From NCBI RefSeq assembly GCF_024749165.1, contig NZ_CP087190.1, positions 1,696,001 through 1,760,000 of the forward strand: 64,000 nucleotides of DNA, read 5' to 3'. Source of the DNA: Pseudomonas sp. B21-023 (GTDB lineage Bacteria > Pseudomonadota > Gammaproteobacteria > Pseudomonadales > Pseudomonadaceae). Below, piece by piece: positions 54,370-64,000 of the stretch; positions within the stretch are counted from its first letter, which is position 1, and every line of letters starts with the position of its first letter. Under the pieces are notes generated by a model that worked only from the letters and a program-made list of their open reading frames with translations, ran no database searches and was not told where the DNA came from. The position numbers and the translations under genes are program-made.

Positions 54370-55803
54370 ATGGCTGGCAAAACGCTCTACGACAAACTCT
54401 GGGAAGCTCATGAGGTCAAGCGCCGCGATGACGGCTCGTCCTTGATCTACATCGATCGCCACATCATCCACGAAGTGACTTCGCCCCAGGCTTTCGAAGG
54501 CCTGCGCCTGGCCAGCCGCAAGCCCTGGCGTATCGATGCCAACATCGCCACTCCTGACCACAACGTACCGACCACGCCGGAGCGCAAGGGCGGTATCGAG
54601 GCCATCGCCGACCAGGTGTCGCGCCTGCAGGTGCAGACCCTCGATGAGAACTGTGACGAATATGGCATCGTCGAATTCAAGATGAATGACGAGCGTCAGG
54701 GTATCGTGCACGTCATCAGTCCGGAGCAGGGCGCGACCCTGCCCGGCATGACCGTGGTCTGCGGCGACTCGCACACTTCCACCCATGGCGCGTTTGGCGC
54801 CCTGGCCCATGGCATCGGCACTTCCGAGGTCGAGCATGTGCTCGCCACCCAGTGCCTGGTGGCCAAGAAAATGAAAAACATGCTGGTGCGCGTCGAGGGT
54901 CAATTGCCCGCTGGCGTCACCGCCAAGGACATCGTCCTGGCCGTGATCGGCAAGATCGGCACCGCCGGCGGCAATGGCCATGCCATGGAGTTCGCCGGCA
55001 GCGCGATCCGCGATTTGTCGATGGAAGGCCGCATGACCATCTGCAACATGTCCATCGAGGCCGGTGCTCGTGTGGGATTGGTCGCGGTCGACGAGACGAC
55101 CATCAACTACGTCGAGGGTCGTCCCTATGCGCCGAAGGGCGAGCAGTGGACGCAGGCCATCGAGGCCTGGAAAGGATTGGTCTCCGATGGCGACGCCGTG
55201 TTCGACACCGTGGTCGAGCTCGACGCAGCACAGATCAAGCCACAAGTCAGCTGGGGCACTTCGCCGGAGATGGTCCTGGCCGTCGACCAGCGCGTGCCGG
55301 ACCCGGCCGCCGAGCCCGACCTGATCAAGCGCGGCTCGATCGAGCGCGCCCTCAAGTATATGGGCCTGGCCGCCAACCAGGCGATCACCGACATCCAGCT
55401 CGACCGCGTGTTCATCGGCTCGTGCACCAACTCGCGCATCGAAGACCTGCGCGCCGCCGCTGAGATCGCCAAGGGCCGCAAGGTCGCCGCCAACGTCAAG
55501 CAGGCGCTGGTGGTGCCGGGTTCGGGTCTGGTCAAGGCCCAGGCCGAGCGCGAAGGGCTGGACAAGATTTTCCTCGAGGCCGGCTTCGAGTGGCGTGAAC
55601 CGGGCTGCTCGATGTGCCTGGCGATGAACCCGGACCGCCTGGAAAGCGGCGAGCACTGCGCGTCCACCTCCAACCGCAACTTCGAAGGCCGCCAGGGCGC
55701 CGGTGGCCGTACCCACCTGGTCAGCCCGGCCATGGCCGCCGCCGCCGCGGTGACCGGCCACTTCATCGATGTCCGCGAGTTGATCCAAGGGAGCGCAGCA
55801 TGA
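54370..55803 (+). CDS. leuC: 3-isopropylmalate dehydratase large subunit
   Basis: A 477-residue aconitase-family protein of leucine synthesis. [4Fe-4S] ligands are in [10 protein letters not shown] and [28 protein letters not shown] is also conserved. With LeuD it isomerises 2-isopropylmalate to 3-isopropylmalate. The ATG at 54370 ([12 protein letters not shown]) follows GAGGAA; an upstream ATG at 54355 overlaps that ribosome site. The stop overlaps the leuD ATG. Confidence 0.97.
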   Translation: MAGKTLYDKLWEAHEVKRRDDGSSLIYIDRHIIHEVTSPQAFEGLRLASRKPWRIDANIATPDHNVPTTPERKGGIEAIADQVSRLQVQTLDENCDEYGIVEFKMNDERQGIVHVISPEQGATLPGMTVVCGDSHTSTHGAFGALAHGIGTSEVEHVLATQCLVAKKMKNMLVRVEGQLPAGVTAKDIVLAVIGKIGTAGGNGHAMEFAGSAIRDLSMEGRMTICNMSIEAGARVGLVAVDETTINYVEGRPYAPKGEQWTQAIEAWKGLVSDGDAVFDTVVELDAAQIKPQVSWGTSPEMVLAVDQRVPDPAAEPDLIKRGSIERALKYMGLAANQAITDIQLDRVFIGSCTNSRIEDLRAAAEIAKGRKVAANVKQALVVPGSGLVKAQAEREGLDKIFLEAGFEWREPGCSMCLAMNPDRLESGEHCASTSNRNFEGRQGAGGRTHLVSPAMAAAAAVTGHFIDVRELIQGSAA

Positions 55804-56441
55804 AAGCCTTTACCCAGCACACTGGCCTCGTCGCGCCTTTGGACCGTGCCAACGTCGACACCGACCAGATCATCCCCAAGCAGTTCCTCAAGTCGATCAA
55901 GCGCACCGGCTTTGGCCCCAACCTGTTCGACGAGTGGCGCTACCTGGACGTCGGCCAGCCCTACCAGGACAACAGCAAGCGCCCGCTGAACCAGGAGTTC
56001 GTGCTCAACCACGCGCGCTACCAGGGGGCCAGCGTGCTGCTGGCGCGGGAGAACTTCGGTTGCGGCTCGAGCCGCGAGCACGCCCCATGGGCGCTCGATG
56101 AGTACGGCTTCCGCAGCGTGATCGCGCCGAGCTTCGCCGATATTTTCTTCAACAACAGCTTCAAGAATGGCCTGTTGCCGATCATTCTCGACGCCGCCGA
56201 AGTCGACGAGCTGTTCAGGCAAGTCGAGGCCAACCCGGGCTACCAGTTGACCATCGACCTCGACGCCCAGGCCGTGACTCGCCCGGACGGCAAAGTGCTG
56301 AAGTTCGAAATCGACGCTTTCCGCAAGCACTGCCTGCTCAATGGCCTGGACGACATCGGCCTGACCCTGCAGGACCGCGACGCGATCAAGGCGTTCGAGG
56401 GCAAGCACCGCGCCAGCCAGCCGTGGTTGTTCCGCGATTGA
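55800..56441 (+). CDS. leuD: 3-isopropylmalate dehydratase small subunit
   Basis: A 213-residue swivel-domain subunit. [18 protein letters not shown] is the diagnostic substrate-binding stretch, and [16 protein letters not shown] lies near the N-terminus. The ATG at 55800 overlaps the leuC stop (ATGA), so both subunits are made together. A single REP unit lies right after the stop. Confidence 0.97.
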   Translation: MKAFTQHTGLVAPLDRANVDTDQIIPKQFLKSIKRTGFGPNLFDEWRYLDVGQPYQDNSKRPLNQEFVLNHARYQGASVLLARENFGCGSSREHAPWALDEYGFRSVIAPSFADIFFNNSFKNGLLPIILDAAEVDELFRQVEANPGYQLTIDLDAQAVTRPDGKVLKFEIDAFRKHCLLNGLDDIGLTLQDRDAIKAFEGKHRASQPWLFRD

Positions 56442-56443
56442 TG

Positions 56444-56466
56444 TGGCAGCGGGCTTGCTCCGCGAT
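56444..56466. repeat. Single REP-like unit after leuD
   Basis: TGGCAGCGGGCTTGCTCCGC and the next bases match the REP core with two changes. No inverted partner is seen before leuB. Confidence 0.6.
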
Positions 56467-56537
56467 CAGCGCCACCGGACACTGAGTTTTATCCGGCGCG
56501 CCCGCAAGGCGCGCCGCTCGATTGGATAGAGGAAAGC

Positions 56538-57620
<1,083 letters not shown>

Positions 57621-57683
57621 TCTCTCTGGCCCGCCACCCAAAACTCCCGGTGGCGGCCCACTTTTAGCAAAGGTGTAGTTGCG

Positions 57684-58796
57684 ATGAAACGTGTAGGTCT
57701 GATCGGTTGGCGTGGAATGGTCGGTTCCGTGCTCATGCAGCGGATGCTCGAAGAGCAGGACTTCGACCTGATCGAGCCGGTGTTCTTCACCACCTCCAAT
57801 GTGGGTGGCCAGGGCCCGGCCGTGGGCAAGGACATTGCGCCGCTCAAGGATGCCTACAACATCGAAGAGCTCAAGACCCTCGACGTCATCCTGACCTGCC
57901 AGGGCGGCGACTACACCAACGAAGTGTTCCCCAAGCTGCGTGAAGCTGGCTGGCAGGGCTACTGGATCGACGCGGCCTCGTCCCTGCGCATGCAGGATGA
58001 CGCGGTGATCATCCTCGACCCGGTCAACCGCAAGGTCATCGACCAGCAGCTGGATGCGGGCACCAAGAACTACATCGGCGGCAACTGCACCGTCAGCCTG
58101 ATGCTGATGGGCCTGGGCGGCCTGTTCGAAGCCGGCCTGGTCGAGTGGATGAGCGCCATGACCTATCAGGCGGCCTCCGGCGCCGGCGCGCAGAACATGC
58201 GTGAGTTGATCAAGCAGATGGGCGGTATTCACGCGGCGGTCGCCGATGACTTGGCTAACCCGGCCAGCGCCATCCTCGACATCGACCGCAAGGTGGCCGA
58301 GGCCATGCGCGGCGAGGGCTTCCCGACTGACAACTTCGGCGTGCCGCTGGCCGGCAGCCTGATCCCGTGGATCGACAAGGAGCTGCCAAACGGCCAGAGC
58401 CGCGAAGAGTGGAAGGCCCAGGCCGAGACCAACAAGATTCTCGGCCGCTTCAAGAGCCCGATTCCGGTCGATGGCATCTGCGTGCGGATTGGCGCCATGC
58501 GTTGCCACAGCCAGGCGCTGACCATCAAGCTGAACAAGGACGTGCCGCTGGCGGATATCGAAGGCATGATCAGCCAGCACAACCCTTGGGTGAAGCTGGT
58601 GCCTAACCAGCGTGAGATCAGCATGCAGGAGTTGAGCCCTACCCAGGTGACAGGGACCCTGAACGTGCCTGTCGGGCGTTTGCGCAAGCTGAACATGGGG
58701 TCGCAGTACCTCGGGGCCTTCACTGTTGGCGACCAGCTGCTGTGGGGGGCTGCGGAGCCGCTGCGGCGGATGTTGCGGATTCTGCTGGAGCGGTGA
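57684..58796 (+). CDS. asd: Aspartate-semialdehyde dehydrogenase
   Basis: A 370-residue enzyme that reduces aspartyl phosphate on the path to lysine, methionine, threonine and diaminopimelate. The N-terminus [21 protein letters not shown] binds NADP. The catalytic Cys is in [11 protein letters not shown]. The longer form is typical of gamma-proteobacterial Asd. It is the functional copy here, in contrast to the Asd-like gene at 59877-60884. A terminator follows. Confidence 0.97.
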   Translation: MKRVGLIGWRGMVGSVLMQRMLEEQDFDLIEPVFFTTSNVGGQGPAVGKDIAPLKDAYNIEELKTLDVILTCQGGDYTNEVFPKLREAGWQGYWIDAASSLRMQDDAVIILDPVNRKVIDQQLDAGTKNYIGGNCTVSLMLMGLGGLFEAGLVEWMSAMTYQAASGAGAQNMRELIKQMGGIHAAVADDLANPASAILDIDRKVAEAMRGEGFPTDNFGVPLAGSLIPWIDKELPNGQSREEWKAQAETNKILGRFKSPIPVDGICVRIGAMRCHSQALTIKLNKDVPLADIEGMISQHNPWVKLVPNQREISMQELSPTQVTGTLNVPVGRLRKLNMGSQYLGAFTVGDQLLWGAAEPLRRMLRILLER

Positions 58797-58825
58797 TCTG
58801 GGTGGTTTGAGCTTGGGTTTTGAAG

Positions 58826-58859
58826 AACCCGTGTTGCGAGAGTGATGCGGGTTTTTTTA
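58826..58859 (+). terminator. Terminator of asd
   Basis: AACCCG (58826-58831) and CGGGTT (58848-58853) form a stem, followed by a T-run to 58859. The loop of 16 bases can fold further. Confidence 0.72.
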
Positions 58860-58870
58860 TTGGTGCTAGA

Positions 58871-58912
58871 TTGGTTGTTGGTTGTTGGTTGTTGGTTGTT
58901 GGTTGTTGGTTG
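58871..58912. repeat. Six tandem copies of TTGGTTG
   Basis: Six perfect 7-base units. They lie immediately before the left arm of a large inverted repeat. Confidence 0.95.
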
Positions 58913-59181
58913 TTTTGATTTTTTATGCGCATTCATTTGCGATGTCGACGCTTATTCACCTTTCCGCCCTTACGGCGGGTCCCTTTTTGAAGGATCAAAA
59001 AGGAACCAAAAAATCCTCGCTCCATTCATCCGGCCCCTACGCTTCGCTCCGGGGTCCCCTCACTCCGGCCTTGCTCCCGGGAGGACCGCGCTGAACGCCC
59101 CATCGTGGGGCGCAGCGCTTGACGGGCATCCATGCCCGTCACCTCCCTCCGCAAGGCCTGCGTTCGGCCTCCTGAAGTCGC
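58912..59181. repeat. Left arm of a ~270-base imperfect inverted repeat
   Basis: From GTTTTGATTT to CCTCCTGAAGTCGC this arm matches the reverse complement of 59462-59730 with scattered differences. Shared landmarks are GCGATGTCGACGC, CCCCTACGCTTCGCTCCGGG and TCGGCCTCCTGAAGTCGC. Short frames here are by-products of base composition and are not called genes. It looks like a family of intergenic repeats known from pseudomonad genomes. Confidence 0.85.
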
Positions 59182-59249
59182 GAAGTTACGGGCGGCGCCT
59201 GCACTAACGCAGCTAGTCGCTAGTTGCCATCGTGGGAACTCTAGATCAA

Positions 59250-59323
59250 CATCGCGGGGCAAGCCCGCTCCCACGATAGTTTAAATACTTCATTCAACGT
59301 GGGAGCGGGCTTGCCCCGCGATA
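59250..59323. repeat. Inverted pair of REP elements
   Basis: CATCGCGGGGCAAGCCCGCT at the left end and GAGCGGGCTTGCCCCGCGAT at the right end are exact opposites around a short A/T-rich centre. Confidence 0.9.
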
Positions 59324-59368
59324 GCGTAATGAAGAACAACATAACAGCCACTAAAAAACCAACATATC

Positions 59369-59423
59369 TGCTCTTGATCTGCTCTTGATCTGCTCTTGAT
59401 CTGCTCTTGATCTGCTCTTGATC
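59369..59423. repeat. Five tandem copies of TGCTCTTGATC
   Basis: Five perfect 11-base units (55 bases). A partial unit may precede the array. There are no spacers, so it is not a CRISPR. Confidence 0.95.
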
Positions 59424-59461
59424 TTGCTTCTAAGCGCGCGATAGTTCAGGCGCCACCAATT

Positions 59462-59730
59462 GCGACTTCAGGAGGCCGAGTGGAGTTCTTGCGTAGTGGG
59501 GCGACGGCCATGGATGGCCGTCGAGCGCTGCGCCCCAGGATGGGGCGTACAGCGCGGTACCCACGGGAGCAAGAACGGAGCGAGGGAACCCCGGAGCGAA
59601 GCGTAGGGGCCGTATGAACGGAGCCGAACGGTTTTGCCTACTTTTCCCACGAGAAAAGTAGGCCGCCGTAATGGCGGAAGGGTGATAATGCGTCGACATC
59701 GCCAATGAATGCGCATAAATAAATCAAAAC
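59462..59730. repeat. Right arm of a ~270-base imperfect inverted repeat
   Basis: The reverse-complement partner of 58912-59181, from GCGACTTCAGGAGG to AAATCAAAAC. Differences from the left arm cluster in its A/T-rich third (around 59630-59665), where a separate hairpin CTACTTTTCCCAC / GAGAAAAGTAG lies. Confidence 0.85.
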
Positions 59731-59740
59731 CCACACTCTT

Positions 59741-59800
59741 GAACCCGAACCCGAACCCGAACCCGAACCCGAACCCGAACCCGAACCCGAACCCGAACCC
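59741..59800. repeat. Ten tandem copies of GAACCC
   Basis: Ten perfect 6-base units ending 76 bases before the Asd-like gene. The array is in frame with that gene and would encode Asn-Pro repeats if translation began upstream, but the ribosome site favours the later ATG. Copy number is likely unstable. Confidence 0.95.
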
Positions 59801-59876
59801 ACCCCCTACCTCCCACCCCACAATCCAAGTAAAGTGCCGCTCCCCCGCCGTACCCCCTGGAAAAGGAACCGATCTC

Positions 59877-60884
59877 ATGACCCCCAACGCCCTGGACATA
59901 GCCGTAATCGGCGCCACCGGCACAGTAGGTGAATCCCTCGTCCAGATCCTCGAGGAAGTGGCCTTCCCGGTCTCCACCCTGCACCTGCTGGCCAGCATGG
60001 AATCCGCCGGCAGCAGCGTCATGTTCGCGGGCAAGAAACTGAAGGTCCGCGAAGTGGACAGCTTCGATTTCTCCCAGGTCAGGCTGGTCTTCTTCGCCGC
60101 CAGCCCCGCCGTCAGCCGCAGCTTCGCGCCCAAGGCCATCGCCGCCGGTTGCGCGGTGATCGACCTGTCTGGCGCCCTGGAAGGCGCTACCGCGCTGGTT
60201 CCGGAAGCTAACAGCGAGCGCGTCACCGAACTCGCGCAGCCCGCGTTGATCACCAGCCCGAGCGCCGGCGCGGTGGCCCTGGCGGTGGCGCTGGCGCCGC
60301 TCAAGGGGTTGCTGGACATCGAGCGCGTGCAGGTCAATGCCTGCCTGGCCGTTTCGGAACAGGGCAGGGAGGCAGTCAGCGAGCTCGCCCGCCAGACCGC
60401 CGAACTGCTCAACGCACGTCCTCTGGAGCCGCGCTTCTTCGACCGACAGATGGCCTTCAACCTGTTGGCCCAGGTTGGCGCGGCCGACGAGCAGGGGCAT
60501 ACCGCGGTGGAGCGCCGTCTGGTGAGCGAGCTGCGCCAGGTGCTGGACTTGCCGCAATTGAAGATTTCCGTGACCTGCATTCAAGTCCCGGTGTTTTTCG
60601 GCGATAGCTTCAGTGTGGCGTTGCAGAGCCGTCGACCGGTCGATCTGGCGGCAGTCAACGCCGCATTGGAGGCCGCCGAGGGCATCGAGCTGGTCGAGCC
60701 GGGTGATTATCCGACGCCTGTGGGTGACGCGGTGGGCCAGGACGTGGTCTATGTTGGACGTGTACGCCACGGTGTCGATGAAGACCAGCAGCTCAATCTC
60801 TGGCTGACCACCGACAATGTGCGCAAGGGCGCGGCGCTGAACGCCGTGCAGGCGGCACAATTGTTGATAAAACACATGGCGTAA
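59877..60884 (+). CDS. usg: Asd-like protein lacking the catalytic cysteine (Usg)
   Basis: A 335-residue protein with the fold of aspartate-semialdehyde dehydrogenase, starting LDIAVIGATGTVGESLVQIL. Where Asd has NCT at the active site, this protein reads ITSPSAGAVALAVAL, with no Cys. It is therefore unlikely to be an active dehydrogenase. Such Usg proteins lie near asd, fimV and truA in many pseudomonads; their role is unknown. The ATG at 59877 follows AAAAGGAA. A longer frame through the hexamer array exists but is unlikely to be used. Confidence 0.85.
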   Translation: MTPNALDIAVIGATGTVGESLVQILEEVAFPVSTLHLLASMESAGSSVMFAGKKLKVREVDSFDFSQVRLVFFAASPAVSRSFAPKAIAAGCAVIDLSGALEGATALVPEANSERVTELAQPALITSPSAGAVALAVALAPLKGLLDIERVQVNACLAVSEQGREAVSELARQTAELLNARPLEPRFFDRQMAFNLLAQVGAADEQGHTAVERRLVSELRQVLDLPQLKISVTCIQVPVFFGDSFSVALQSRRPVDLAAVNAALEAAEGIELVEPGDYPTPVGDAVGQDVVYVGRVRHGVDEDQQLNLWLTTDNVRKGAALNAVQAAQLLIKHMA

Positions 60885-60955
60885 AAGATACTGCGAGCTA
60901 TTTTGTCCTGCACCGCACAAGGGTTTTCGGGACGTTTCATACAAGGGAAGAGTTC

Positions 60956-63595
60956 ATGCTTCGAATTCGCAAACTGGTTCTGGCCATCGCGGCAGCCTCG
61001 GCGCTGTCGTCCGGGGTGGCGAACGCTCTGGGGTTGGGCGAGCTGACTCTCAAGTCGGCGCAGAACCAGCCGCTGGATGCCGAGATCGAACTGCTCGACG
61101 TGCGCGACCTCTCCGCGGCGGAAATGGCGCCAAGCCTGGCGTCGCCGGAAGAGTTCGCCAAGGCCGGGGTGGCCTTCCCGCCTTACCTCGAAGACCTCAC
61201 CTTCACGCCAGTGATCAACCCCAACGGCAAGAGCGTGCTGCGGGTTACCTCCAGCAAGGCGCTGCCGGAGCCGGTGGTCAAGTTCCTGGTCCAGGTCATG
61301 TGGCCCCAGGGTCGCCTGCTGCGCGACTACAGTGTGCTGCTCGACCAGGCCCAGGCCCAGGGCAGCCAGCCGGCCCCGGCGGGCATCAACCCGGCTGTCA
61401 GTGCGGGCAGTTATACCACCAAGCGCCGTGACACCCTCTGGCAGATCGCCGCGCGCAACACCAACGGCGGCTCGATCCAGCAGACCATGCTGGCTATCCA
61501 GGCGCTTAACCCGGATGCCTTCATCGGCAACAACATCAACCAGCTCAAGACCGGCCAGGTACTGCGCCTGCCTGATCAGCAGCAGGTGCAGAGCATTCCA
61601 CAGGCCCAGGCCAACCGCGAAGTCGCAGAGCAGTACGCCGCCTGGCGCGAAGGCCGCCGCCTCGGCCCGCGTGCGCGGCAACTGGACGCCACCCGCCGTG
61701 GCGAAGCTGGCGCGGCGCCCGCGCGCATTGCCCAGGGCGACAACCTGCGCCTGGTGGCGCCGGGCGGCAAGGGCGCGGCCGGCGAGGCCAAGGCGCTGGG
61801 CGACAAGCTGGCCATGGCCCAGGAAAGTCTCGACACCAGCCGCCGTGACAACGATGAACTCAAGAGCCGCATGGTCGACCTGCAGAGCCAGCTGGACAAG
61901 CTGCAGCGCCTGATCGAGCTGAAGAACGACCAGCTGGCGCGTCTGGAGGCCCAGGGCGCCGCGGCGCCACAGCCACCGGCAGCGGCGCTGCCGGGCGAGC
62001 CGGCTCCGGCGCAACCTGCGGTGAACGCGCAACTGACCCCTGCCGAACCGGTGGTCGCCCCGGCGCCTGCCGCGGCCGACACCGCACCACAGGATGCGGC
62101 AGCCGAGGCGCCGGCCAGCGAAGAGCCCGGCATGCTCGACCAACTGCTGGGCAATCCGCTGTTGCTGGGCTTGATTGCCGGGTCCGCATTCCTGGTGCTG
62201 CTGTTGTTGTTGCTGCTTCTGGCCCGCAAGCGCAAGGCCCAGCAGGAAGCTGAGAAACACCTGCGCATGGCGCGTGCCCTGGCCGAGGACGGCGAGCGTG
62301 GCCCGGACCTGGACTTGCCTCCGAGCAGTTTTGAAGGCCTGGATGTGTCGGCGCCAAGCGTTACTCTGTCGCCTGCGGTAGTGGCTGCCTCGGCCGCTGC
62401 AGCCGTTGCGGCGGAAAAGCCTGCGGCGCCTGCCGACGTCGTCGCCCCGGCGGCTGATCCGCGCGCGGCGTTGCTGGCCGAGGTGGATGAAAGCCTGGCC
62501 CGTGGTCGCCTCAACCATGCCGCCGACCTGCTGGAAGCCGCGGTGGCCTCCGAGCCACAGCGCAGCGATCTGCGCCTCAAATTGATGGAAGTCTACGCAC
62601 GTCAGGGCGACCAGGACGCGTTCGCTGGCCAGGAGCGCAAGCTGGTGGTCAACGACGCGAACCAGGCCGAGGTCGCCGCGCTCAAGGAGCGCTTCCCGGC
62701 CATGCTGGGTGTCGCGGCGGTTGCGGCAGGCGCTGCCGGGGCCGCGGCCCTGGCCGCCGAGCTGGATGAGCAGTATGTCCAGGACCTGCTGCAGGACAAG
62801 GAGCTGGAGCTGGGTGAAAGCGCGCCGGAAGTCGTCGTGGAGCCGGTCGTGGCGGCCGAACCAGAGCCAGAGCCAGAGCCTGTGGTCGAAGAGGCTGACC
62901 TGGACAGCGCCTTCGACCTGAGTCTGGGGGATGACCTGCCGGCAGATGACCACCTCGACATGGCCGGTCTCGAGGACCTGGTCGTCGAGACGCCCGAGGC
63001 CGAGGCTGCACCCGCCGTTGCCGAAACCGATGCCGACGACGATTTCGAGGCATTGCTCGCCCAGGCGCAGGCGACACCGCAAAATGTCGACGACTTGGCC
63101 GAATTCGACCTGGATGTCGCCGAAGAGCCGGTGGCTCTGACCGGCAGCGAGGAGGCCCCGGTGGACGTGGCGGCCGAGCTGGCGGCCTTCGAGGCGATTC
63201 CGGAGTTCGATCCGATCTCCGAGCTGGAGCTGCCCGAGGACTTCGACCTGTCGCTGTCGCTGGACGACGACTCGCCGGCGGCGAAGAACTTCGCCTCGGA
63301 GCTGGACGACGTCAATGCCGAGCTCGACAAGCTGTCGCAGAACCTCGAGACCCCATCGGTTGCACAGCCATCGTTCACCGCCGAGGACGCGGCGCTGGAG
63401 CCCGAGCCGCTGGACGACCTGGACTTCGACTTCTTCTCCGGCGCCGACGAGGTAGCCACCAAGCTCGACCTGGCCCGCGCCTACATCGACATGGGCGACC
63501 ATCAGGGCGCCCGTGACATCCTCGACGAAGTGGTCAAGGACGGCGACGACAGCCAACGCGAGGAAGCCAACGAGATGCTCTCGCGCCTGGTCTGA
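60956..63595 (+). CDS. fimV: Pilus/motility hub protein FimV
   Basis: An 879-residue inner-membrane protein. Parts in order: signal peptide (residues 1-24, ending VANA-LG); the FimV N-terminal domain ([20 protein letters not shown]); a LysM domain (about 145-200, with [10 protein letters not shown]); a coiled coil (about 275-330); one membrane helix (about 400-420); a long acidic region; and a C-terminal TPR-like FimV domain ([20 protein letters not shown]). FimV organises polar type IV pilus machinery and stimulates CyaB in P. aeruginosa. The acidic cytoplasmic stretch is Asp/Glu-rich over some 350 residues. Confidence 0.95.
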   Translation: MLRIRKLVLAIAAASALSSGVANALGLGELTLKSAQNQPLDAEIELLDVRDLSAAEMAPSLASPEEFAKAGVAFPPYLEDLTFTPVINPNGKSVLRVTSSKALPEPVVKFLVQVMWPQGRLLRDYSVLLDQAQAQGSQPAPAGINPAVSAGSYTTKRRDTLWQIAARNTNGGSIQQTMLAIQALNPDAFIGNNINQLKTGQVLRLPDQQQVQSIPQAQANREVAEQYAAWREGRRLGPRARQLDATRRGEAGAAPARIAQGDNLRLVAPGGKGAAGEAKALGDKLAMAQESLDTSRRDNDELKSRMVDLQSQLDKLQRLIELKNDQLARLEAQGAAAPQPPAAALPGEPAPAQPAVNAQLTPAEPVVAPAPAAADTAPQDAAAEAPASEEPGMLDQLLGNPLLLGLIAGSAFLVLLLLLLLLARKRKAQQEAEKHLRMARALAEDGERGPDLDLPPSSFEGLDVSAPSVTLSPAVVAASAAAAVAAEKPAAPADVVAPAADPRAALLAEVDESLARGRLNHAADLLEAAVASEPQRSDLRLKLMEVYARQGDQDAFAGQERKLVVNDANQAEVAALKERFPAMLGVAAVAAGAAGAAALAAELDEQYVQDLLQDKELELGESAPEVVVEPVVAAEPEPEPEPVVEEADLDSAFDLSLGDDLPADDHLDMAGLEDLVVETPEAEAAPAVAETDADDDFEALLAQAQATPQNVDDLAEFDLDVAEEPVALTGSEEAPVDVAAELAAFEAIPEFDPISELELPEDFDLSLSLDDDSPAAKNFASELDDVNAELDKLSQNLETPSVAQPSFTAEDAALEPEPLDDLDFDFFSGADEVATKLDLARAYIDMGDHQGARDILDEVVKDGDDSQREEANEMLSRLV

Positions 63596-63608
63596 CGCAA
63601 AGCTGTAC

Positions 63609-63663
63609 ATCGCGGGGCAAGCCTGCTTTCACGCAAGACGTGGGGCGGGCTTGCCCCGCGATC
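63609..63663. repeat. REP pair between fimV and truA
   Basis: ATCGCGGGGCAAGCCTGCTT and GGGGCGGGCTTGCCCCGCGA oppose each other, with small changes in the outer parts. The REP pair may help separate fimV and truA transcripts. Confidence 0.82.
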
Positions 63664-63729
63664 ATTTCGGCCCCTGCACGGTTTGCCGGTATACTTCCGC
63701 CTTTCGTTTCATCATCAGGTTTGCCGCTC

Positions 63730-64000
63730 TTGGACATCATCGACACCGCCGCCGCCGAATCGGCTGCCGAAGGCTACACCCGCATCGCTTTGGGCGTGGA
63801 ATACAAAGGTTCGCGCTATCGCGGCTGGCAACGCCAGGCCAGCGGCGTGCCGAGTGTCCAGCAGGCCCTGGAACAGGCGCTGTCGACGGTGGCCAACGAA
63901 CCTATCTCGGTGATCTGCGCCGGGCGCACCGATGCCGGCGTCCATGGCTGCGGGCAGATCGTGCATTTCGACACCCGCGCCGTGCGCGACGAGCGCGCCT
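63730..64000 (+). CDS. truA: tRNA pseudouridine(38-40) synthase TruA (partial, 5' end)
   Basis: The first 90 or so codons are visible; the gene runs off the window. The catalytic Asp is in [14 protein letters not shown], and [15 protein letters not shown] lies near the N-terminus. TruA modifies uridines 38-40 in the anticodon arm. There is no ATG; TTG at 63730 is chosen because CAGG lies about 10 bases upstream, while TTG at 63721 is too close to it. Confidence 0.92.
   Translation, partial: MDIIDTAAAESAAEGYTRIALGVEYKGSRYRGWQRQASGVPSVQQALEQALSTVANEPISVICAGRTDAGVHGCGQIVHFDTRAVRDERA

Larger units (their letters stand above)
59182..59461. other. Centre of the inverted repeat, 280 bases, no gene
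   Basis: The centre contains a REP pair (59250-59323) and five copies of an 11-base repeat (59369-59423). No gene, promoter or known RNA is recognised. Confidence 0.7.

Noticed and set aside
58842..59207. Open frames across the tandem repeat and left inverted-repeat arm
   Set aside because: The translation begins in the TTGGTTG array and continues through non-coding repeat sequence; the same frames recur in the opposite arm by symmetry.
59369..59423. Possible CRISPR array
   Set aside because: The 11-base units are directly adjacent with no spacers, and no cas genes are present.
59709..59876. N-terminal extension of Usg through the GAACCC array
   Set aside because: The ATG at 59877 has a good ribosome site and starts the conserved fold; the upstream start has none. 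It is kept as a finding only because the array is in frame.
60749..63610. A 953-codon open frame on the minus strand opposite fimV
   Set aside because: It is a shadow of fimV's GC-rich third positions, without a plausible start or domain.

Overview
The window is chromosomal DNA of a fluorescent pseudomonad, most like the Pseudomonas putida/entomophila group. Gene order, a strong G/C bias at third codon positions, and many copies of short palindromic REP sequences with the core GCGGGGCAAGC support this. No phage, plasmid or insertion sequence backbone is seen.

Left part (1-22.4 kb, + strand): the late part of the flagellar and chemotaxis supercluster. It runs from the end of fliK through fliLMNOPQR-flhB, flhA-flhF-fleN-fliA, cheYZAB, motCD, a ParA/ParP-type pair for polar array placement, cheW and a DUF2802 gene. 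Good sigma-54 promoter matches lie before fliL and before flhA. An A/T-richer Ig-like protein gene, split by a frameshift at a run of nine C, sits between flhB and flhA. CheA carries four copies of a short acidic motif in its linker.

Middle-left (22.5-27.3 kb, - strand): a three-gene unit converging on the chemotaxis operon. It holds a FliK-like gene, a stand-alone FlhB C-terminal-domain gene, and 48 bases downstream a 922-residue dermonecrotic-toxin-like protein ending in a TcdA/TcdB-type glycosyltransferase domain. This is the most interesting accessory content.

27.4-34.7 kb (+): the complete cytochrome c maturation operon ccmABCDEFGHI plus a small lipoprotein gene. 34.9-43.7 kb: a 2-hydroxyacid dehydrogenase, a PhzF-family protein, a periplasmic cupin, tRNA-Asn, tyrB, uvrB behind a LexA-like site, and an EmrAB-type efflux pair.

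43.8-49.9 kb: gltX, a tRNA operon with three tandem Ala(GGC)-Glu(TTC) pairs behind a near-consensus promoter, a TetR-hydrolase pair with a palindromic operator, a hotdog thioesterase, a dihydrouridine synthase, and ibpA behind a sigma-32-like promoter and a ROSE-like RNA thermometer.

50-64 kb: a five-PAS GGDEF/EAL protein, a LysR regulator divergent from leuCD, leuB, asd, a ~1.1-kb gene-free mosaic of inverted and tandem repeats, an Asd-like protein without the catalytic Cys, fimV, and the start of truA.
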